Shown here: piece by piece, positions 7,086 through 12,380 of the stretch
Layout of the letters: each line of letters opens with the position of its first letter
Numbering within the stretch: position 1 is the stretch's first letter
Notes under the pieces: model-generated
The model's input: the letters and a program-made list of their open reading frames with translations, nothing else
Databases searched by the model: none
What the model was told of the DNA's origin: nothing
Source: Oscillospiraceae bacterium
GTDB taxonomy: Bacteria > Bacillota > Clostridia > Oscillospirales > Oscillospiraceae
Direction of reading: 5' to 3'
Assembly (NCBI GenBank): GCA_017501805.1
Contig: JAFVWG010000207.1
Location: 1 to 14,232 of the forward strand
Length of the DNA stretch: 14,232 nt
Made by a program: the position numbers and the translations under genes

Positions 7086-7886
7086 TCAGGGTCTGAGTCC
7101 CATTCCGCCCTCGAGCGTCACGGTCTCGCCGTTCATAAACTTGAAATCGGGGGAAGCAAGCTGGACGCAGACTCTGCCGATCTCAAGCTCGGCGTCTCCG
7201 AAGTGTCCTGCCGGCGGCATTTTTACATTCGCCTTGAAGGCCTCGGGATATGCCTTTTCAAAATTTTCAAGCTGCGCGGTCCACGCAAGCGGACAAACGA
7301 CATTTGTGTTGATGCCGTCCTTTGCCCATTCGGTCGCGGCAACGCGGCTCAGCCCGCGGATCGCTTCCTTTGCCGCCGCGTAGGAGCACTGTCCGTAATT
7401 GCCGAAGAGTCCCGCGCCCGATGCAAAGTTTATCACGCTGCCCTTGGTCTCTTTCAGATACGGGTAGCACGCTTTCATATAGTAGAACGTGGCATACAGA
7501 CCGGAGTACATTGCAAGATTGAACTGCTCCGTCGTATGCTCCCAGATCGTAACGCCCGATGCGGATGCCTGTGCGTTGTTGATCAGCACATCGATCCTTC
7601 CGAATGCTTCGATCGTTTTCTCAACCACGTCTTTTGCCGTTTTTTCGTTATCGTTCCCCTCGGAAATATCCGCAGGGATCGCCAGCACCTTTATGCCGTA
7701 CAGTCTTTCAAGCTCTTCCTTCGCCTTTTCGAGCTTTGCGGCATTTCTGCCGGTGATCACAAGGTTTGCGCCCTCCTTGGCATATGCGGTCGCAATGCCG
7801 TAACCGATAGAGCCGCACCGTCCGTCCGAGAGCACCGCATAGCCTCCACCGGTGATGATCGCGGTTTTCCCTTTCAAAAAGCCCAT
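7086..7886 (-). CDS. Short-chain dehydrogenase/reductase with expanded glycine-rich loop
   Basis: The 266-residue protein has the usual SDR length and Rossmann fold. Catalytic residues are visible: S156 in NFASGAG, Y169 and K173 in SYAAAKEAI; the strand motif is NNAQ (103-106) rather than NNAG. The nucleotide loop is unusual: TGGG (12-15) is separated from SIGYGIA (26-32) by ten residues, where classical SDRs have T-G-x3-G-x-G. The SIGYGIA half recalls the SIA-x-GIA element of FabI-type reductases, but the YxxxK spacing is classical. The C-terminus (GETVTLEGGMGLRP) is typical. The enzyme should oxidise or reduce a hydroxyl/keto group with NAD(P)H; the substrate is unknown. Its place between GtrA and the GT4-CsaB gene suggests a sugar or lipid-carrier role, by inference only. 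The ATG at 7886 has AGGAGGGG upstream. Confidence 0.88.
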   Translation of the reverse strand: MGFLKGKTAIITGGGYAVLSDGRCGSIGYGIATAYAKEGANLVITGRNAAKLEKAKEELERLYGIKVLAIPADISEGNDNEKTAKDVVEKTIEAFGRIDVLINNAQASASGVTIWEHTTEQFNLAMYSGLYATFYYMKACYPYLKETKGSVINFASGAGLFGNYGQCSYAAAKEAIRGLSRVAATEWAKDGINTNVVCPLAWTAQLENFEKAYPEAFKANVKMPPAGHFGDAELEIGRVCVQLASPDFKFMNGETVTLEGGMGLRP

Positions 7887-7913
7887 ACTATCCCCTCCTG
7901 TATCAGCGTGTAT

Positions 7914-8315
7914 CTATTTCTTCCGTGTATTCTCCTGATTTCTGTAGATCACAAATTTGCAGAACAAAAATTCCAGCACAAAGTTTGCGAGCATCGTCAC
8001 GATCAGGACCACATAGTCGTTGATCCCCGCTCCCTCAGCCAGATGTCCCAGCCACGTCGAAAGCGGCGTGAAGACAAGATAAAAGCCAAACAGCTTCGCC
8101 ATCGCGACGGGAATGTTCGCCGCAGATTTGAATGTGTACTGTCTGTTCAGCGTGAAATTCCAGACAATGGAAAGGATGAGCGCCGTCAGATAGGCGGGCC
8201 AGTAGATCCAGTGAAGCAGCTCGTTCAGCACCGTAAACGATACGATCTGTATCACGCCCGCCGAGATCGAAAACAGTGTAAACTTCAGCATCTGCAGCAG
8301 CGAATCCTTTTTCAT
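7914..8315 (-). CDS. GtrA-family membrane protein
   Basis: The 133-residue protein has four hydrophobic helices (about 12-30, 38-57, 71-92 and 100-122) and the family signature WNFTLNRQYTFKS (52-64) between helices two and three. GtrA proteins are small membrane proteins associated with flipping or handling polyprenyl-phosphate-linked sugars for glycosylation outside the membrane. The start ATG at 8315 has AAAGGAG upstream, and the SDR gene begins 27 bases after its stop, so the two are probably cotranscribed. It may head the envelope operon: the 86 bases before it hold TTTTATAAG (a possible -10 with TATAAG at 8375-8370 on the minus strand) but no clear -35, so read-through from the GNAT gene remains possible. 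Confidence 0.88.
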   Translation of the reverse strand: MKKDSLLQMLKFTLFSISAGVIQIVSFTVLNELLHWIYWPAYLTALILSIVWNFTLNRQYTFKSAANIPVAMAKLFGFYLVFTPLSTWLGHLAEGAGINDYVVLIVTMLANFVLEFLFCKFVIYRNQENTRKK

Positions 8316-8401
8316 ACGGGCTCTCCTTTCGGCGCGGATATTTCTCTTGTTTTCATCTTCGATGAGATCCTTATAAAATCAGCGAACGATGATGCAGGAA
8401 A

Positions 8402-8935
8402 TTAAAAAGAACGGATGCATTTTTTGAAATAAACGGTGTCGATGCCGTTTCCTCTGTGGTTTTTTAACACCAGCATTGTTTCAAAGCCAAACTTTGAGAG
8501 TATTTTGATATGTGCTTCATTTGTTGACCAGGTTCTCGTGAAAACATTGGCATGTTCGTATTCCGCAAATAAGACTTCATACATTCTTCGCGTAAGTCCT
8601 TTTCCCCTGCCTTCGGGAGCTACCAGCAAAGTGGATATATAAATGTTCGGAAGATATTCTTCCCCAATTCTTTCATCCACAAAATTTTCTTTAAACGAAA
8701 CAAAACCTACAAGTTTATCCTCTTCAGTCGCCGCCAGGATCCGCTGTTTTTTCACTGCTGCAAAGTAACTTAAAACTCCGCCGGTTCCTTTCATCTTCCC
8801 GTTCAGATCGGATTGTGTTGTTGAAGTGCGCGTTGACAGCGGCGGAACAAACTCCGCATCCCCCTCGGTAAGCATTGCCAATATCGCATTCTCATATCGC
8901 TCTTGTTCAGACTCTGTCAAAATTCTGATTTCCAT
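8402..8935 (-). CDS. GNAT-family N-acetyltransferase
   Basis: The 177-residue protein has a GNAT core: the strand IYISTLLVAP (98-107) runs into the acetyl-CoA pyrophosphate loop EGRGKG (108-113) and helix LTRRMYEVLF (114-123), followed by a motif-B-like region with N139 and SKFGF (147-151), common in acetyltransferases. The substrate is not predictable. Base composition differs sharply from the neighbours (for example 19 G/C in the 60 bases 8461-8520, against 45 in 2461-2520 inside the sugar kinase), which suggests recent acquisition. The ATG at 8935 is preceded by AGAGGAAATACA. It has its own promoter (9113-9085) and a leader of about 140 bases with an inverted repeat next to the ribosome site. 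The GtrA gene starts 86 bases after its stop; no terminator is seen between them. Confidence 0.87.
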   Translation of the reverse strand: MEIRILTESEQERYENAILAMLTEGDAEFVPPLSTRTSTTQSDLNGKMKGTGGVLSYFAAVKKQRILAATEEDKLVGFVSFKENFVDERIGEEYLPNIYISTLLVAPEGRGKGLTRRMYEVLFAEYEHANVFTRTWSTNEAHIKILSKFGFETMLVLKNHRGNGIDTVYFKKCIRSF

Positions 8936-8949
8936 TGTATTTCCTCTGT

Positions 8950-8979
8950 GTTTGCAAATTCCTTATAGAATCTGCAAAC
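8950..8979 (-). promoter_or_regulatory. Inverted repeat just upstream of the GNAT ribosome site
   Basis: Plus-strand arms GTTTGCAAATTC (8950-8961) and GAATCTGCAAAC (8968-8979) are complementary at 11 of 12 positions around a 6-base spacer. In the minus-strand RNA the odd pair is G-U, so a 12-bp stem with loop UAUAAG forms, ending 14 bases before the start codon and abutting AGAGG. It may be a leader hairpin modulating translation, or a DNA operator; the spacer TATAAG could itself be a second -10, but no -35 accompanies it. Confidence 0.5.
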
Positions 8980-9065
8980 TGCTTCGATGGCGGTCGTTTC
9001 TGCAATACAACTCCGTTTTATGCTGTTGTGTTATGGTGTAGCTTCCGCAAGGAATGTATATCACT

Positions 9066-9084
9066 GAATCCACTACGTGAATTC
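9066..9084 (-). repeat. Imperfect palindrome at the predicted GNAT transcription start
   Basis: GAATCCAC-TAC-GTGAATTC on the plus strand: 8-base arms, 7 of 8 complementary, directly beside the -10 at 9090-9085 and straddling the expected start near 9078. It could be an operator or a 5'-end hairpin; it could also be chance. Confidence 0.3.
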
Positions 9085-9113
9085 ATTATAATATACCCTT
9101 CGACAAATGGCAA
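9085..9113 (-). promoter_or_regulatory. Strong sigma-A-type promoter for the GNAT gene
   Basis: On the minus strand, -35 TTGCCA (9113-9108) and a perfect -10 TATAAT (9090-9085) are separated by the ideal 17 bases. The -35 begins two bases past the hairpin that ends the upstream permease transcript, so the gene is independently transcribed. The predicted leader to the ATG is about 140 bases. Confidence 0.7.
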
Positions 9114-9115
9114 CG

Positions 9116-9148
9116 AAAAGATGCCGTCCCGTTGGGACGGCATCTTTT
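9116..9148 (-). terminator. Intrinsic terminator of the APC permease gene
   Basis: A perfect 15-bp stem (AAAAGATGCCGTCCC / GGGACGGCATCTTTT, 3-base loop) lies 14 bases after the permease stop codon. Read on the minus strand, the 3' arm ends in a TTTT tract. This is one of the clearest signals in the window. Confidence 0.88.
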
Positions 9149-9162
9149 AAATCCGTAAATGA

Positions 9163-10584
9163 TCAGGCCTTGGCCTTGTTGGCGCGCTTGAAGAGATAGC
9201 CGATAAATTCGACGACCATGAAGAACACGAAGAATCCGACGCACTTCTTCCAGCCGTAGCCGTTCCAGATCGCGTATGCGAAGAACAGGCAGCAGGCAAG
9301 ACCGAGCAGCGGCAGGATAAAGCGCTGGAACACATTGAGGTCCTTCGCCTTGACCATCAGACCGATCATCATCGGAATGTACATAATGTACAGGCAGATG
9401 ATGCCGATTTCATCGGGCTCCCATGCCAGCCATTCGATGCTGTGCACGGCGCCGAACATCTCCGGTCCGCCCATCCACATCATAACGGTCCAGGCGTACC
9501 AGAAGCCGCCGGCCATCATGCCGATGATCGCGGACTTGATGGGGAAGTTGTTCTGTTCATCCACGTTGCCGAAGAACTCGGGACGCGGGCCCATCGCGCG
9601 GGCAGACAGGGAGAACAGGCCGCGGCAGGAGGACATGATCAGTCCGTTCATTGTGCCGAGGCAGGAGACCGTAATGAACACATAGACGATCGTGCCGATG
9701 GCGTTGCCGAAGAGCTTGGCAAAGGCAATGCGGGGCAGCGACTCGCCGAACGGCCACGTTCCGATGATCGTCTTGACATCACCGATGCAGCTCATCGCGA
9801 AGATGTACAGCGCGTAGATAACGATGGTGACAAGCGAACCGACGACCAGGGCAAGGGGAAGATTCTTCTTCGCGTCCTTGAGCTCGGAGTTGATGGAGGT
9901 CGCAAGGATCCAGCCTTCATAAGCGAAGGCGAAGCCGACGATAGCCTTGAAGAAGCCGGCGCCGTCCACGGCAACGTAGTCGGCGCTCTTGACATAGTCG
10001 AGCACCTGCATCGTCGTGCCGTTGATGAAGCCCGCGATCGTGCCGACCACGCCCATAAGGATCAGCGGGATCAGCTTGATGACGGTCATACTGACCTGCA
10101 CCTTACCTGCCAGCTTGGGGCTGAGGGCATTGAGTCCGTAGCCGAACATCATAAAGCCGGCGCCCACGCCGATCGCGGTGGGGTTGATCTGTCCGTTGGC
10201 AAAGTCCACGGCGGGAATTCCGAACAGCTGCAGGAACATCATTGCCGAGAAGAATGCCAGCATCGAGACGAGGGCGGGAACATAGACAAAGTTCATGAAC
10301 CAGCCGACATAGTATGCGTAGTTGGGACCGAGTGCCATTTCCGCATAGTCAACAACGCCGTTGACCTTCTCATAGCGGGAGCCGAGCGTCGCAAAAACCA
10401 GCGAGCAGATGATGCAGATCAGACCGACGATTCCGACGACCGCAATGCCCGAGAGCATATTGCCGTTCGTCAGGCTCAGGACCTTACCGCCCTTGATGAA
10501 CACGCCGGAACCGATCACAACGCCGACAACCATGGAGATTGCGGTCGGCAAACCGTACCGTTTTTCCATTTTATTGTTTTCCAT
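9163..10584 (-). CDS. APC-superfamily amino acid/polyamine permease
   Basis: The 473-residue protein has about 12 membrane helices. The broken first helix carries the APC signature GVVIGSGVFIKGG (21-33), where the GSG unwinding binds the substrate backbone. The sixth-helix region FAFAYEGWILATSINSEL (218-235), followed by KDAKKNLPLAL (236-246), matches the conserved segment of LAT/APC exchangers. Short charged tails face the cytoplasm. The family imports or exchanges amino acids, polyamines or related cations across the cytoplasmic membrane; the substrate is not predictable. The ATG at 10584 has GGGAGGC upstream. Lysine codons are mostly AAG and the promoter is near consensus, both consistent with high expression. 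It is a single-gene unit, closed by the hairpin at 9116-9148; read-through from mreB is possible since no terminator lies between them. Confidence 0.92.
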   Translation of the reverse strand: MENNKMEKRYGLPTAISMVVGVVIGSGVFIKGGKVLSLTNGNMLSGIAVVGIVGLICIICSLVFATLGSRYEKVNGVVDYAEMALGPNYAYYVGWFMNFVYVPALVSMLAFFSAMMFLQLFGIPAVDFANGQINPTAIGVGAGFMMFGYGLNALSPKLAGKVQVSMTVIKLIPLILMGVVGTIAGFINGTTMQVLDYVKSADYVAVDGAGFFKAIVGFAFAYEGWILATSINSELKDAKKNLPLALVVGSLVTIVIYALYIFAMSCIGDVKTIIGTWPFGESLPRIAFAKLFGNAIGTIVYVFITVSCLGTMNGLIMSSCRGLFSLSARAMGPRPEFFGNVDEQNNFPIKSAIIGMMAGGFWYAWTVMMWMGGPEMFGAVHSIEWLAWEPDEIGIICLYIMYIPMMIGLMVKAKDLNVFQRFILPLLGLACCLFFAYAIWNGYGWKKCVGFFVFFMVVEFIGYLFKRANKAKA

Positions 10585-10642
10585 AATGCCTCCCTGTTTC
10601 TTTTGGTTTGATGATGTTGTTTCGGGTTTTTTCTACAAGACC

Positions 10643-10670
10643 ATTATACATTTGGAAAAATCGTTGTCAA
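10643..10670 (-). promoter_or_regulatory. Near-consensus sigma-A promoter for the APC permease
   Basis: On the minus strand, perfect -35 TTGACA (10670-10665) and perfect -10 TATAAT (10648-10643) are 16 bases apart. The -35 starts just after the stop codon of the mreB-like gene. The predicted leader is about 50 bases. Confidence 0.8.
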
Positions 10671-10671
10671 G

Positions 10672-11706
10672 TCAAACATCGCGCATGATCTTTCTTCTTG
10701 CCAGATTGATCGGACCTTCCTGCATCGTGTGGAGCCACTGCAGACTCTTGCCGCAGCCGACGGCAACGCAGGTGTCCGGGTCCTCCGCAACACGGCAGGG
10801 CAGTTCGGTGCGCTGCGTGATCAATTCCGCAAGCCCGCGCAGCTGGCTTCCGCCGCCGGTCAGGACGATGCCGTTTTTGCTCAGATCCGCGACCAGCTCC
10901 GGCGCGGTCTTCTCCAAAAGCGAGAGGATCTCATCCATCAGCACGCGGACCGGGCGCTTGAATACCTCAAGAAGGTCCGCGGAGCTGACCGTCACTTCAC
11001 GCGGAAGTCCGGTCTTCAGATCGCGGCCTTTGACCTGCATACTGCGGTCGTCCTCACGCTCCGTGACACAGCCGATCGCGATCTTGATCTCCTCCGCCGT
11101 ATTCTCGCCGATGAGGATACCGTGATGCCGGCGAACGAAGGCGATGATCGCCTCGTCAAAGGTGTCGCCGCCGAAGCTGATGGAGGACGACGCCGCGACG
11201 CCGTTCATCGAGACCACCGCAAGGTCCGTCAGTCCGCCGCCGACATCGACGACCATGCTGCCGCTCGGTCCGGCAATGTCAAGCTGTGCGCCGAGCGCCG
11301 CCGCGAGCGGCTCTTCGATCAGATACACACGCCGCGCACCGGCTTCCATCGCCGCCTGGATCACAGCGCGTTCTTCCACCTCCGTGATGGCGCTTGGTAC
11401 ATTGACGACCACGCGGGGCTTGACGAGCGTGTAGCCGATGACCTTGCGGATGCAGGCGGACAGCAGTCTCTGCGTCATATCGTAGTCGGAGATCACGCCC
11501 GTCCGCAGCGGACGGACGGTTTCGACATTTCCGGGCGTTCTTCCCATCATACTGCGCGCCGCACTGCCGACGGCAATGACCTTTCCGTCGTTCTTATCTA
11601 CCGCAACGACCGCGGGCTCGCGCAGAACGATGCCCTTTCCTTCCGAATAGACCAGCACGTTCGCCGTGCCGAGATCGATGCCGAGATCATAGGAAAATCT
11701 GTACAT
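10672..11706 (-). CDS. mreB: MreB/Mbl-type rod-shape-determining actin homologue
   Basis: The 344-residue protein has the family length and the actin-fold nucleotide motifs: phosphate-1 GIDLGTANVLVY (9-20), the EEP segment (131-133), phosphate-2 VVDVGGGLTDLAVVS (152-166), and the adenosine motif GIVLTGGGSQLRG (279-291). It polymerises with ATP under the membrane and guides lateral wall synthesis. GTANVL, GKGIVLREP and GGG-x-TD resemble Bacillus Mbl more than MreB; the usual GGGTT is GGGLT here. No mreC or mreD follows, unlike the canonical mreBCD locus. The start ATG at 11706 has GGAAGGAG upstream. It sits 23 bases downstream of comF in an apparent recD2-comF-mreB operon. Confidence 0.93.
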   Translation of the reverse strand: MYRFSYDLGIDLGTANVLVYSEGKGIVLREPAVVAVDKNDGKVIAVGSAARSMMGRTPGNVETVRPLRTGVISDYDMTQRLLSACIRKVIGYTLVKPRVVVNVPSAITEVEERAVIQAAMEAGARRVYLIEEPLAAALGAQLDIAGPSGSMVVDVGGGLTDLAVVSMNGVAASSSISFGGDTFDEAIIAFVRRHHGILIGENTAEEIKIAIGCVTEREDDRSMQVKGRDLKTGLPREVTVSSADLLEVFKRPVRVLMDEILSLLEKTAPELVADLSKNGIVLTGGGSQLRGLAELITQRTELPCRVAEDPDTCVAVGCGKSLQWLHTMQEGPINLARRKIMRDV

Positions 11707-11729
11707 AATCTTTTGCTCCTTCCTTGGCG

Positions 11730-12380
11730 CTAGACGGACGCCAGCGTACAGCCGACGACCGACTGCGCACCTGCACGCAGAAGCTCCCGCGCACAGACCT
11801 GCATGGAATTGCCTGTTGTAAGAATATCATCCAGAAGCAGCACACGCTTTCCGCGGATCTGTTCCGGGTCGGAGACGGCGAAAACATCCCGAACGTTCTG
11901 CTTCCTCGCCTCCGCGTTTTTCATCGTTGATTGCGGTGGGTTGTCGCGCGTCTTGCGCAGCGCGGAAACAACTTCCGCTCCCAGAAATTCTCCCGCGCCG
12001 CGGCAGAGGAGTTCCGACTGGTCGAATCCGCGCTTCCGCAGTCTTTTTCGGCTGATCGGAATCCACGTCATAACATCAAACGAACCGTCCAGCTCCTCAC
12101 GGATCAGCGCAGCGAGCCACGCGGCATAGGTTTCCGCATAAAACCGTCTGCCGCCGAATTTATAGCGGGCGATGCTCTCACGATACACGCCCTCGTAGGG
12201 AAGCGCCGAAATGCAGCGCACAAACGGACGAAGCGCCCGCTGCCGATATTGCAGAGACAAAACGCTTTTGGCGCATTTGGGGCAGATCTCTTCTTCTCCC
12301 TTTTCCAAAAACGCGTGGCAAAGCACGCATCTCGGCGGGAACAGAAGATCCAGCACAGTATTTGCAAGCCGAATCAGCAT
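11730..12380 (-). CDS. comF: ComF-family phosphoribosyltransferase-like protein
   Basis: The 216-residue protein has ComF order: an N-terminal zinc site with two CxxC pairs (C18/C21 and C33/C36), the core RKRGFDQSELL (115-125), the downstream NPPQSTMKNAEAR (147-159), and the PRPP loop VLLLDDILTTGNS (180-192) with its double aspartate. In Bacillus subtilis ComF is needed for DNA uptake during transformation, associated with the ComFA ATPase; in many bacteria comF stands alone and its exact role is unsettled. No comFA is visible here. The ATG at 12380 overlaps the recD2 stop by seven bases (ATGCTGA), suggesting coupled translation; mreB begins 23 bases after its stop. Confidence 0.93.
   Translation of the reverse strand: MLIRLANTVLDLLFPPRCVLCHAFLEKGEEEICPKCAKSVLSLQYRQRALRPFVRCISALPYEGVYRESIARYKFGGRRFYAETYAAWLAALIREELDGSFDVMTWIPISRKRLRKRGFDQSELLCRGAGEFLGAEVVSALRKTRDNPPQSTMKNAEARKQNVRDVFAVSDPEQIRGKRVLLLDDILTTGNSMQVCARELLRAGAQSVVGCTLASV

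Noticed and set aside
8370..8398. Possible promoter before GtrA (TATAAG on the minus strand)
   Set aside because: The -10-like element is fair, but the hexamer 17 bases upstream (CCTGCA) does not match a -35 and no extended -10 is present; too weak to list.
6720..8405. A 561-codon plus-strand open frame opposite the GT4-CsaB, SDR and GtrA genes
   Set aside because: It crosses three well-supported genes and their intergenic gaps, has no domain and no ribosome site; it arises from codon bias on the other strand.
9442..10611. A 389-codon plus-strand open frame opposite the permease
   Set aside because: The His/Asp/Arg-rich product has no family features; the minus-strand permease has clear APC motifs, promoter and terminator.
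10729..11733. A 334-codon plus-strand open frame opposite the mreB-like gene
   Set aside because: Charged, repetitive product typical of a shadow frame; the minus-strand actin homologue is unambiguous.
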